Assembly: GCF_004798965.1 (NCBI RefSeq)
Contig: NZ_SDSD01000001.1
Span: 310,001-374,000 of the forward strand
Direction: 5' to 3'
Length of the DNA stretch: 64,000 bases
DNA from: Onishia niordana
GTDB taxonomy: Bacteria; Pseudomonadota; Gammaproteobacteria; Pseudomonadales; Halomonadaceae
Numbering within the stretch: the stretch's first letter is position 1; each line of letters starts with the position of its first letter. This document shows, one piece after another, positions 30,105-37,998 of this stretch. The translations under genes and the position numbers were made by a program. Under the pieces are notes generated by a model that saw nothing but the letters and a program-made list of their open reading frames with translations, made no database searches and was not told where the DNA came from.

Positions 30105-31991
30105 ATGGCCATTCAAGATACTCCTCTAAACGACGTCGTCCGCCAAGTCACCGAGCGCATTCGCGAGCGGTCTCAGGAACGCCGGGCGCTCTATGAGCGC
30201 CGGATGGCGGACCAGCATGGCCGCGGCGTCCATCGCGGTGAGCTATCCTGCGGCAACCTGGCTCACGGCTTTGCTGCCTGCGGCGAAACCGACAAGGGTC
30301 GGCTTAAGTTAATGAACAGTGCCAACCTTGGCATTATTTCGTCATATAACGACATGCTGTCGGCCCACCAGCCGCTGGAAACCTTTCCAGAAACCATCAA
30401 GGATGCGGCCCGTGCGATGGGGTCGACCGCCCAATTTGCCGGCGGCGTGCCGGCCATGTGCGACGGTGTCACCCAGGGGCAACCGGGTATGGAGCTATCG
30501 CTCTATTCCCGTGAAGTGATTGCCATGGCCGCCGCGGTGGGGCTATCGCATAACATGTTCGACGGTGCGATCTTCCTCGGGGTATGTGACAAGATCGTGC
30601 CTGGACTGTTCATCAGCGCCGCACGCTTCGGTCACCTGCCGTCGACCTTCGTGCCGGCCGGCCCGATGACCAGCGGCCTGCCCAACAAGGAAAAGGCCCG
30701 CATTCGTCAGTTGTATGCCGAAGGCAAGGTCGGCCGCGAGGAGCTGCTGCAGGCCGAGTCCGATTCCTACCATGGCCCGGGCACCTGCACCTTCTATGGC
30801 ACCGCCAACTCCAACCAGTTGATGATGGAAATCATGGGCCTGCACCTGCCCGGCGCCTCCTTCGTCAACCCGGGCACACCGCTTCGCGAAGCGCTGACCC
30901 GCTATGCGGCGGAACAGACGATCCGCAACAGCGAGGCCGGTGGTGACTATCGCCCCTTCTATAAGCAGGTCGACGAAAAAGCGATTGTCAACGCCATGGT
31001 CGGCTTGCTGGCTTCGGGCGGCTCTACCAACCACACCCTGCACCTGGTGGCGATGGCCGCCGCCGCGGGCCTGACCATCACCTGGGACGACTTCACTGCC
31101 CTTTCCGCAGTGGTACCAAGCATGACGCGCATCTATCCCAACGGTCAGGCCGACATCAACCACTTCCAGGCCGCCGGCGGTATGAGCCTGCTGATTCGCG
31201 AACTGCTCGGTGCCGGGCTGATCCACCAGGACATCGCCACCGTCTTCGGCACCGACATGAGCGCCTACACACAGGAACCCTTCCTCGAGGACGGCAAGCT
31301 GGTCTGGCACGAGGGCCCCACCGAGAGCCTCGACCGCGATGTGCTGCGTCCGGTATCCGAGGCCTTCGCCCCGACCGGTGGCCTGACCGTGCTCGACGGC
31401 AACCTGGGCCGCGGCGTGATCAAGATCTCGGCCGTCGAAGCACAACATCGCGTGGTGGAAGCGCCAGTTCGCATCTTTGACGACCAGAACCAGCTCAAGG
31501 CCGCCTTCGAGGCAGGCGAGCTCGACCGCGACGTCGTGGTCGTGGTGCGCTTCCAGGGGCCCAAGGCCAACGGCATGCCCGAACTGCATAAACTCACACC
31601 TTTCCTTGGCGTGCTGCAGGATCGTGGCTTCAAGGTAGCCCTCGTCACCGACGGACGCATGTCCGGTGCCTCTGGCAAAGTGCCTGCCGCCATCCACATG
31701 ACCCCCGAGGCCATCGACGGCGGCCCGCTGGCCAAACTCAAGGAAGGGGACGTGGTGCACCTGGACGCCAATAGCGGCGAGCTCCGCGTGCTCGTCGATG
31801 CCGATGAGTGGGGCAAGCGCGTCCTGGCCGATGCCAACCTGGACCATTACCACTCCGGCCTTGGCCGCGAACTGTTTGCTGGCTTTCGTCACCTGGCCAT
31901 GGGCGCCGAAGAGGGCGCTGGCGTCTTCGGCGGCTTCGAGGCGGATGACCTGTCACGCCAGCAGCAGCAGATCCAGGAAGAGGACGCCTAG
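30105..31991 (+). CDS. edd: Phosphogluconate dehydratase
   Basis: A 628-aa IlvD/Edd-family dehydratase that converts 6-phosphogluconate to KDPG, the first committed Entner-Doudoroff step. The iron-sulfur-type cysteines are in [20 protein letters not shown] and [19 protein letters not shown] and [14 protein letters not shown] are strongly conserved. It is slightly longer than E. coli Edd (603). GAGG precedes the ATG. Its TAG stop overlaps a GTG that opens the first of four 74-bp repeat ORFs leading to glk. Confidence 0.96.
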   Translation: MAIQDTPLNDVVRQVTERIRERSQERRALYERRMADQHGRGVHRGELSCGNLAHGFAACGETDKGRLKLMNSANLGIISSYNDMLSAHQPLETFPETIKDAARAMGSTAQFAGGVPAMCDGVTQGQPGMELSLYSREVIAMAAAVGLSHNMFDGAIFLGVCDKIVPGLFISAARFGHLPSTFVPAGPMTSGLPNKEKARIRQLYAEGKVGREELLQAESDSYHGPGTCTFYGTANSNQLMMEIMGLHLPGASFVNPGTPLREALTRYAAEQTIRNSEAGGDYRPFYKQVDEKAIVNAMVGLLASGGSTNHTLHLVAMAAAAGLTITWDDFTALSAVVPSMTRIYPNGQADINHFQAAGGMSLLIRELLGAGLIHQDIATVFGTDMSAYTQEPFLEDGKLVWHEGPTESLDRDVLRPVSEAFAPTGGLTVLDGNLGRGVIKISAVEAQHRVVEAPVRIFDDQNQLKAAFEAGELDRDVVVVVRFQGPKANGMPELHKLTPFLGVLQDRGFKVALVTDGRMSGASGKVPAAIHMTPEAIDGGPLAKLKEGDVVHLDANSGELRVLVDADEWGKRVLADANLDHYHSGLGRELFAGFRHLAMGAEEGAGVFGGFEADDLSRQQQQIQEEDA

Positions 31992-32068
31992 TGGCCCGCC
32001 CTGCCCTGATTGGCGCCATCATCGAGAGCGGCGGCACCCGCTCTCGTGCATCGGAGACTCGATCATGA
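31991..32068 (+). CDS. Leader ORF 1 of the glk repeat array (25 codons)
   Basis: GTG start overlapping the last base of the edd TAG stop. It encodes MARPALIGAIIESGG followed by TRSRASETRS and ends in TGA overlapping the next ATG (ATGA). It has no recognised domain; the first eight residues imitate the N-terminus of glucokinase. Whether it is translated is unknown. The GGAGACTCG near its end would serve the next ORF. Confidence 0.45.
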   Translation: MARPALIGAIIESGGTRSRASETRS

Positions 32069-32142
32069 CCCGACCCGCCCTGATTGGCGCCCTCATCGAG
32101 AGCGGCGGCACCCGCTCTCGTGAACCGGAGACTCGACCATGA
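32065..32142 (+). CDS. Leader ORF 2 of the glk repeat array (25 codons)
   Basis: ATG start with GGAG eight bases upstream. It encodes MTRPALIGALIESGG then TRSREPETRP and ends in an ATGA overlap with ORF 3. The encoded peptide is identical to that of ORF 4 despite two base differences. Translation is inferred only from the ribosome site and coupling geometry. Confidence 0.45.
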   Translation: MTRPALIGALIESGGTRSREPETRP

Positions 32143-32216
32143 CCCGACCCGTCCTGATTGGCGCCCTCATCGAGAGCGGTGGCAACCGCTCTCGTGCATC
32201 GGAGACTCGCCCATGA
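32139..32216 (+). CDS. Leader ORF 3 of the glk repeat array (25 codons)
   Basis: ATG start in the third repeat. It encodes MTRPVLIGALIESGG then NRSRASETRP, ending in an ATGA overlap with ORF 4. It has a Val for Ala at residue 5 and an Asn in place of Thr. In its hairpin the loop change creates an extra T-A pair, lengthening the stem to 10 bp. Confidence 0.45.
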   Translation: MTRPVLIGALIESGGNRSRASETRP

Positions 32217-32290
32217 CCCGACCCGCCCTGATTGGCGCCCTGATCGAGAGCGGCGGCACCCGCTCTCGTGAACCGGAGACTCGTCCATGA
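32213..32290 (+). CDS. Leader ORF 4 of the glk repeat array (25 codons)
   Basis: ATG start in the fourth repeat. It encodes the same 25-residue peptide as ORF 2 and stops in TGA overlapping the glk ATG (ATGA at 32287). If translated, its termination would place ribosomes at the glk start. Confidence 0.45.
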   Translation: MTRPALIGALIESGGTRSREPETRP

Positions 32291-33255
32291 CCCGACCCGC
32301 CCTGATCGGTGACATCGGCGGCACCAACGCGCGCTTCGCGCTGGTGACGCCGGATACCTTCGAGCCCCACGACATCCTGAGCCTGCCCTGCGCCGACTAC
32401 CCGAACCTGGTGGACGCGATCGAGGATTACCTGGCGCGCGTCGGTCACGCCACAGAGCGCGCCCCACGAGAGGCCTGCCTGGCCTTCGCCTGCCCGGTAC
32501 ACGACGACTGGGTGAAGATGACCAACAACGCCTGGGCCTTCTCGAAGACAGCGGTTCAGCAATCACTCAACCTTGATCTGTTCAAGATCATCAACGACTT
32601 CACTGCCCAGGCACTGGGCGTGCCCCACGTTGCTGAACACGATCTGGTCGCGGTGGGTGGCGGCTCTGCCCAGGCGCACAGCATTCGCCTGGTCATCGGC
32701 CCTGGCACTGGTCTTGGTGTGGCCGGTGTCTTTCCCGGCCAGCACGCCTGGATACCCCTGCCCACCGAGGGCGGACATGTGACCTTTGCGCCCACCGACG
32801 AGCAGGAGCAGAACCTGCTTCGCTATTTCCACTCGCGCTATGGCCGTGTCTCGGTAGAGCGCATTCTTTGTGGGCAGGGGCTACTGGACCTGTACTGCGC
32901 GCACGCCTCCCTGCTGGGTGTCACGCCTCGATTCCAGAGCCCCGCCGAGGTCACTTCCGGTGCCGCCGAGGGCGATGCCATCGCCGTGGATAGCGTGCAA
33001 CGCTTCTTGAAGATACTCGGCGACGTGTGCGGCGATGCAGCACTGACCATCGGTGCCCGTGGCGGGGTCTACCTATGCGGCGGCATCCTCCCGCGCCTGC
33101 TCGACTGGCTACCTGACAGCCGCTTTCGTACTGCCTTTGCCGACAAGGGGCGCATGAGCGCTTACAATGCCGACATCCCGATCTGGGTAGTGACGGCACC
33201 CTGGACAGGACTGCTGGGCGCTGCCGAGGCATTGCATAACGAGGAGGTTGAATGA
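32287..33255 (+). CDS. glk: Glucokinase
   Basis: A 322-aa ROK-independent bacterial glucokinase (E. coli Glk family, 321 aa) that phosphorylates glucose with ATP. Phosphate-1 motif LIGDIGGTNARFAL, catalytic Asp in KIINDFTAQALGVP, phosphate-2 region VIGPGTGLGVAGV, and GGVYLCGGILPRLL near the C-terminus. GGAG sits eight bases upstream inside the last repeat unit. Overlaps the mutarotase gene by four bases. Part of edd-glk-mutarotase-AKR. Confidence 0.96.
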   Translation: MTRPALIGDIGGTNARFALVTPDTFEPHDILSLPCADYPNLVDAIEDYLARVGHATERAPREACLAFACPVHDDWVKMTNNAWAFSKTAVQQSLNLDLFKIINDFTAQALGVPHVAEHDLVAVGGGSAQAHSIRLVIGPGTGLGVAGVFPGQHAWIPLPTEGGHVTFAPTDEQEQNLLRYFHSRYGRVSVERILCGQGLLDLYCAHASLLGVTPRFQSPAEVTSGAAEGDAIAVDSVQRFLKILGDVCGDAALTIGARGGVYLCGGILPRLLDWLPDSRFRTAFADKGRMSAYNADIPIWVVTAPWTGLLGAAEALHNEEVE

Positions 33256-34229
33256 TTCCAAGGTCCCTGCGCGAACTGCTGGACGCCACCGACGGACAAC
33301 GCCAGGTCGAATGGCAAGGACGCACCCTGTGGCTGGCCCGCGAAGCCTGGGGAGAGCTTGTGGTATCGCTGCAAGGCGCTCAAGTGCTGCATTTTCTCCC
33401 CGCGCCCGAAGCCGCGCGCTCTTTAGACGCGTCCGAAGCCACGCGAAAGGCGTCTGACCTTGCCTCAGCGACCGGCGTTGCGGAGGAAAACGATAGCGGC
33501 CTGGTGCCGGGTGGCTGGTTGTGGGTCACGCCGACACCTCAGCAACGACCGGGGGCAATTCGTGGCGGCATCCCGCTGTGCTGGCCCTGGTTCGCCGACG
33601 AGCACACCGCTGACGAGTCGGCGGACCGCTCCGGCCCGATGCATGGTCCGGCCCGACTGGTCGACTGGCACCTGGACGCCGTCGACGAGCATGAGGAAGG
33701 CCTCGAGCTGCACCTTTCCCCCACGGAGCGCCTGCATTCTCAATTGCTGGTGCGCGCCGTCGTCCAGGCCAATGCGAAACGCCTGCACGTGGAGCTTGTC
33801 AGCGAGCATGTCGGCGAAACACCCCTCAAGCTGACCGCCGCTTTGCACAGCTACCTGGCCGTGGCCGATGTCCAGGGCTGTCGTCTGACCGGCCTCGCCG
33901 GCGCTCGCTACCTCGACAAGCGCGCCGGTTTTGCCGAAAGTGAGCAACAAGGCGAGCTTGGCATTCGTGGCCCCTTGGATCGCATCTATCACTCCAACCG
34001 GCCGTTGGTAATGGATGACGGCGAGCGCCGGCTGACCATCGCCAAGCAAGGCAGTGACTCGACAGTGGTCTGGCATCCGGGCAATGACCTGCCCGCCGAC
34101 ACCTCCGTCGAGGCCGGACGCCATTTCCTGTGCGTTGAGTCCGCGTTCACTCGCCTCGACCCGGTCTGGCTGGTCCCCGGCGCCCAGCACCTGCTGGGCA
34201 CGACCCTTTCTCGTGCGGAGAGTGACTGA
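33252..34229 (+). CDS. D-hexose-6-phosphate mutarotase (YeaD-like aldose 1-epimerase)
   Basis: A 325-aa galactose-mutarotase-fold protein of the YeaD family, which interconverts anomers of glucose-6-phosphate and so speeds flux into Zwf. Characteristic parts: GGIPLCWPWFADE, HGPARLVDWHL (catalytic His region), the ALHSYLAVAD block, and the C-terminal ESAFTRLDPVWLVPGAQH. GAGGAGG lies just before the ATG, which overlaps the glk stop (ATGA). Confidence 0.9.
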   Translation: MIPRSLRELLDATDGQRQVEWQGRTLWLAREAWGELVVSLQGAQVLHFLPAPEAARSLDASEATRKASDLASATGVAEENDSGLVPGGWLWVTPTPQQRPGAIRGGIPLCWPWFADEHTADESADRSGPMHGPARLVDWHLDAVDEHEEGLELHLSPTERLHSQLLVRAVVQANAKRLHVELVSEHVGETPLKLTAALHSYLAVADVQGCRLTGLAGARYLDKRAGFAESEQQGELGIRGPLDRIYHSNRPLVMDDGERRLTIAKQGSDSTVVWHPGNDLPADTSVEAGRHFLCVESAFTRLDPVWLVPGAQHLLGTTLSRAESD

Positions 34230-35104
34230 TGAGCACCGAGTTGTTTCGTAATGCCCCCTTTCTGCTCGGCATGATGCGGCTGCATGAGCACGAGCCGCTG
34301 CATCGTCCCGATGCCATGGCCGACTGGATCGAGGCGCGCCTGGATCAGGGCCTTTGCTGGTACGACCATGCCGATATCTATGGCGACCGCCAGGGCGAAA
34401 CCTTGTTCGGGCAGGCATTGCGCGCTCGGCCAGCGCTCGCCAAGCGGGTCAAGATCGTCACCAAGGCAAGCATTGTCACCCCAAATCGCGACCTCTCGCC
34501 GATGGGCGTGAAGCATTACAACAGCTCACCTGACTACATCACACAAGCCATCGACGACGCCCTGCGCAGGCTCGGCGTCGAGCATCTCGAGCACTTCCTG
34601 CTCCACCGCCCCGACCCGCTAATGAATGCCGAGGCCACCGCACGCGCGCTGGACGCGGCGATCGATAACGGCAAGATTGGGGCGGTCGGGGTTTCGAATT
34701 TCCTCCCCGAACAATGGCGTCGCCTGCAGCACGCCATGCAGCACAAGCTGATGGGCCATCAGCTCAAGTTGTCGCTTGCCTACCCGGACCCGCTGTTTGA
34801 CGGCCGCTATGACGCCCTGGTCGCCGACGACCTTCATCCCATGGCCTGGTCCCCCTTAGGCGGCGGCATCGTCTTCGAGGACGTGCTGGGCGAATCACTG
34901 TCGACGATCGCCGAGGAACTCGAGACCAGCTCCGCAGGCCTTGCCCTCGCCTGGCTGAGGGCCCTGCCCCAGCGGCCCGTTCCGGTTATCGGCACCCTCA
35001 GGCCCGAGCGCATCGATGAACTACTGACTGGCGCCAACCTGAACCTTGAGCGCCCCACCTGGTTCGCCCTGCTCGAGGAGGCTCGCAGCCATCGTGTCGC
35101 CTGA
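34229..35104 (+). CDS. Aldo/keto reductase (YdhF-like)
   Basis: A 291-aa NADP-type aldo/keto reductase. The catalytic tetrad is visible: Asp and Tyr in YDHADIYGDRQGE, Lys in VTKASIV, and His in FLLHRPDPLMN. GVSNFLPEQW and IGTLRPERIDELL form the cofactor-binding end. It resembles the YdhF group, whose substrate is unsettled; its place in the sugar operon suggests a sugar or sugar-derived carbonyl. It overlaps the mutarotase by one base, with GGAG upstream. Confidence 0.88.
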   Translation: MSTELFRNAPFLLGMMRLHEHEPLHRPDAMADWIEARLDQGLCWYDHADIYGDRQGETLFGQALRARPALAKRVKIVTKASIVTPNRDLSPMGVKHYNSSPDYITQAIDDALRRLGVEHLEHFLLHRPDPLMNAEATARALDAAIDNGKIGAVGVSNFLPEQWRRLQHAMQHKLMGHQLKLSLAYPDPLFDGRYDALVADDLHPMAWSPLGGGIVFEDVLGESLSTIAEELETSSAGLALAWLRALPQRPVPVIGTLRPERIDELLTGANLNLERPTWFALLEEARSHRVA

Positions 35105-35236
35105 GCGAGCTTACGGCTGACAAATTACCTCACTCGCGAGGTGACTCGATTCATCTATGCGGCGACCATGACAACAGGCAAGTCTGTTAAAACCGATCAT
35201 CACAACAACAACACCACCATCATTCTGGAGGACGGC

Positions 35237-36928
35237 ATGTTTCAACTGACCCGCAGCGTCACCTGGCAGGCCCTCGAGCGCCTGCATCAGCAAACCGCCA
35301 ATGATCGCATCAGTGACTACTTCACGGCCGACCCCGAGCGCTTCAAGAAGATGAGCCTGCGGGTCGGGGGACTCTTCCTCGACTACTCCAAGCATCAGGT
35401 GTCCGATGAAGTGCTCAAGACCCTGCTCGAACTGGCCGATCACTCCGCCCTGGTGCAACGCCGCGCCCAGATGTTCTCTGGCGACATCATCAACGTTACC
35501 GAAGACCGCCCGGTGCTTCACACGGCCCTTCGCAATCTGAGCGATGACCCCGTCTATGTCGATGGCAAAGACGTGATGCCGGAGATCCATCAGACCCGTG
35601 CGCAGATCAAGCGCTTCTCGGAAGAAGTGCGCAGCGGCGAGTGGAAAGGCTACAGCGGCGAGTGCATCAAAGATGTGGTCAACATCGGCATCGGCGGCTC
35701 GGACCTCGGCCCCAACATGGCCTGCCGAGCGCTTCTCAAGCATCGCCACCCCGAGCTCAATTTCCACTTCGTCTCCAACGTCGACGGCACCCATATCCAG
35801 AAGGTGCTTAAGCGCCTCGACCCGGCAACCACCCTTTTCATCGTCTCGACCAAGACCTTCTCGACCCAGGAGACGCTGCTCAACGCCAAGACGGCGCGGC
35901 GCTGGTTCCTCGACAGTGCCGGCGAAGACGCCGACGTGGGTGCTCACTTCATTGCCGCCTCGACCAACCGCAAGGCCGCCATGGAGTTCGGCATCCGCGA
36001 GGAAAACGTCTTCGAATTCTGGGCCTGGGTCGGCGGGCGCTACTCGATGTGGTCGTCGATCGGCCTGCCCATTGCGCTGTCGATCGGCTTCGAGGGCTTC
36101 ATCGAGTTGCTCGAGGGCGCTCAGGAGATGGACCATCACTTCATCTCGGCCCCTTTCGCCGAGAACATGCCCGTACTGATGGCACTGATCGGCATCTGGT
36201 ACATCAACTTCCACGGCGCCGAAACTCAAGCCATCGTGCCCTACGACCAGGCCCTGCATCAGCTACCGGCTTTCCTGCAGCAGCTCGACATGGAGTCCAA
36301 CGGCAAGTCAGTGGACATCTTCGGCCAACCAGTCAACTACAAGACCGGGCCGATCGTCTGGGGCGAGACCGGCTCCAACGGCCAGCATGCCTTCTTCCAG
36401 TTGCTGCACCAGGGCACGCGATTCGTGCCGATTGATTTCATCGCCTCACTGAAACCGGAGTCAGGCTTCGAGGATCACCACTTCGCGCTGTTGACCAACA
36501 TGCTCGCCCAGGCCAATGCCTTCATGGAAGGTAGCCAGGACGATAGCCAGCTAGACCCCTACAGCTGCCCGGGCAACCGGCCCTCAAGCACCCTGCTGCT
36601 CGATGAACTGACGCCCAGGAACCTAGGGGCACTGATTGCACTCTACGAACACAAGGTCTTCGTTCAGGGTGTCATCTGGAACATCAACTCCTTCGACCAG
36701 TGGGGCGTGCAGCTTGGCAAGCGCATCGCCGGCGAAATCAGCGAGCGCATCGACGAGAACAGCCAGGACTTCGATGCTTCTACCCAGGGGCTTTTAGCGC
36801 TGGTTCGCAACCACTTCAACGACAGGCAGAACGAGACCGCAACGGCCAAGGCCACCCCAACCAACAAGAAGCACACCGCCAAGGCCAAATCCACGCCGTC
36901 ATCGGCCAAGCAGGACACTTCCACATGA
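35237..36928 (+). CDS. pgi: Glucose-6-phosphate isomerase
   Basis: A 563-aa isomerase of fructose-6-P and glucose-6-P. Signatures: VNIGIGGSDLGPNMACRAL, the active-site STKTFSTQETL, VGGRYSMWSSIGLPIALS and the second PGI signature GVIWNINSFDQWGVQLGK. The ATG at 35237 follows GGAGG. The C-terminus beyond about residue 530 is a Lys/Thr/Ala-rich, probably disordered tail (AKATPTNKKHTAKAK) not found in E. coli Pgi; the frk start lies within it. In an ED organism it serves to bring fructose-6-P into the pathway. Confidence 0.96.
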   Translation: MFQLTRSVTWQALERLHQQTANDRISDYFTADPERFKKMSLRVGGLFLDYSKHQVSDEVLKTLLELADHSALVQRRAQMFSGDIINVTEDRPVLHTALRNLSDDPVYVDGKDVMPEIHQTRAQIKRFSEEVRSGEWKGYSGECIKDVVNIGIGGSDLGPNMACRALLKHRHPELNFHFVSNVDGTHIQKVLKRLDPATTLFIVSTKTFSTQETLLNAKTARRWFLDSAGEDADVGAHFIAASTNRKAAMEFGIREENVFEFWAWVGGRYSMWSSIGLPIALSIGFEGFIELLEGAQEMDHHFISAPFAENMPVLMALIGIWYINFHGAETQAIVPYDQALHQLPAFLQQLDMESNGKSVDIFGQPVNYKTGPIVWGETGSNGQHAFFQLLHQGTRFVPIDFIASLKPESGFEDHHFALLTNMLAQANAFMEGSQDDSQLDPYSCPGNRPSSTLLLDELTPRNLGALIALYEHKVFVQGVIWNINSFDQWGVQLGKRIAGEISERIDENSQDFDASTQGLLALVRNHFNDRQNETATAKATPTNKKHTAKAKSTPSSAKQDTST

Positions 36929-37893
36929 CGCCCATCATTGCCTTCGGCGAGGCCCTCGTCGATATGCTTTCCAGCCGCCTGGGCGACGACACCCAAGGCA
37001 CGGAAACCTTCACGCCCTATGCCGGCGGCGCACCAGCCAATGTCGCCGTGGCCTGCGCGCGGCTGGGCGTACCCAGCCGCTTTCTGGGTATGCTGGGTGA
37101 CGATCACTTCGGCGACTTCCTGGCCGCTGAGCTCGAGTCCCATGGGGTCGATACTTCGGGCGTGGTGCGCACCCGTGAGGCGCGTACGGCATTGGCCTTC
37201 GTCTCCCGCGATGCGGCCGGCGAGCGCACCTTCGATTTCTACCGCCCGCCGGCGGCCGACCTGCTGTATCGCCTCGAACATCTGCCGCCCGGCGTCTTTG
37301 AATCGCCAGCGATCCTGCATCTGTGCAGTAACAGCCTCACCGAAGAGGCGATCGCCGAGACCACCATGAGCCTCGCCGACATGGCCGCCAAGAGCGGCAG
37401 CCTGGTAAGCGTCGACGCCAACCTTCGCCATAACCTGTGGGCAAGCGGCCAGGCCGAGATCGGACCGGTGATGCAGCTGATCGATCGCGCCGACCTGGTC
37501 AAGCTGGCGCGCGATGAGCTCGACTTCCTGCGCGGCGACCACCCCGCCGAAGACTGGCTGGCGGAGCGCCTGAGCGCCGGCGTGCGCCTGATTGTGATCA
37601 CCGATGGTCCCGGATCGGTCGACGTACGTACCGTCAATAGTGCCTTTCAGGTCAGCCCGCCCAGGGTGACCGCTGTCGACACCACGGCCGGCGGTGATGC
37701 CTTCATCGGCGGCCTGCTGGCGACCCTTTCCAAGCAGGATCTTTCACACCAGGGCTCCGGCAATGACTGGTGGCACGACGAGGCCATGCTGCGTCACGCC
37801 GTGGATGTGGCGTGTCGCTGTGGTGCTCATGCCGTTACCCGTCCGGGTGCCTATGCCGCCCTGCCAACAGGCGATGATTTGGCAGCGTTTTAG
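36925..37893 (+). CDS. PfkB-family carbohydrate kinase, probably fructokinase
   Basis: A 322-aa ribokinase-fold kinase. N-terminal PfkB signature AGGAPANVAVACARLGV; C-terminal signature DTTAGGDAFIGGLL with catalytic Asp; FGEALVDML at the start is typical of fructokinase and KDG kinase. Adjacent pgi points to fructokinase (fructose to fructose-6-P, then into zwf); 2-keto-3-deoxygluconate kinase is the main alternative. ATG 36925 overlaps the pgi stop by four bases, so the pair is translationally coupled. Confidence 0.85.
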   Translation: MTPIIAFGEALVDMLSSRLGDDTQGTETFTPYAGGAPANVAVACARLGVPSRFLGMLGDDHFGDFLAAELESHGVDTSGVVRTREARTALAFVSRDAAGERTFDFYRPPAADLLYRLEHLPPGVFESPAILHLCSNSLTEEAIAETTMSLADMAAKSGSLVSVDANLRHNLWASGQAEIGPVMQLIDRADLVKLARDELDFLRGDHPAEDWLAERLSAGVRLIVITDGPGSVDVRTVNSAFQVSPPRVTAVDTTAGGDAFIGGLLATLSKQDLSHQGSGNDWWHDEAMLRHAVDVACRCGAHAVTRPGAYAALPTGDDLAAF

Positions 37894-37998
37894 CAGGCAG
37901 CCATAAAGCTAGCCGACCTTAGGCCGATTGATAAATAATAGGATATGACTATGTAATCAAGGAGGCGCCTGGTCTCGGCCAGCGATCAAAAAGACCCT

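Larger units (their letters stand above)
31991..32286 (+). repeat. Four tandem 74-bp repeats between edd and glk
   Basis: Units run 31991-32064, 32065-32138, 32139-32212 and 32213-32286, with an exact 74-bp period and no indels; glk starts at the next period. Each unit opens with GTG or ATG plus near copies of the first eight glk codons, then a 9-bp stem (CGAGAGCGG / CCGCTCTCG), then GGAGACTCG as a ribosome site before the next start. Units 1 and 3 share GCATCGGAG, and units 2 and 4 share GAACCGGAG, so the array looks like a doubled pair. Two changes between units 2 and 4 are both synonymous in the small ORFs. Confidence 0.95.

Noticed and set aside
30543..31892. 449-codon open frame on the minus strand inside edd
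   Set aside because: It is the shadow of a highly conserved gene in GC-rich DNA. Composition is His/Asp/Val-rich with no recognisable domain.
31991..32286. CRISPR-like array
   Set aside because: The units are contiguous, with no unique spacers between them, and contain ribosome sites and glk-like codons.
32084..32290. 68-codon frame running into the last glk repeat
   Set aside because: Its first 43 codons read through repeat units out of their ORF frame. Only the last 25 codons (leader ORF 4) have a ribosome site.
35111..36259. 382-codon minus-strand frame inside pgi
   Set aside because: Shadow frame; pgi is complete on the plus strand with all signatures.
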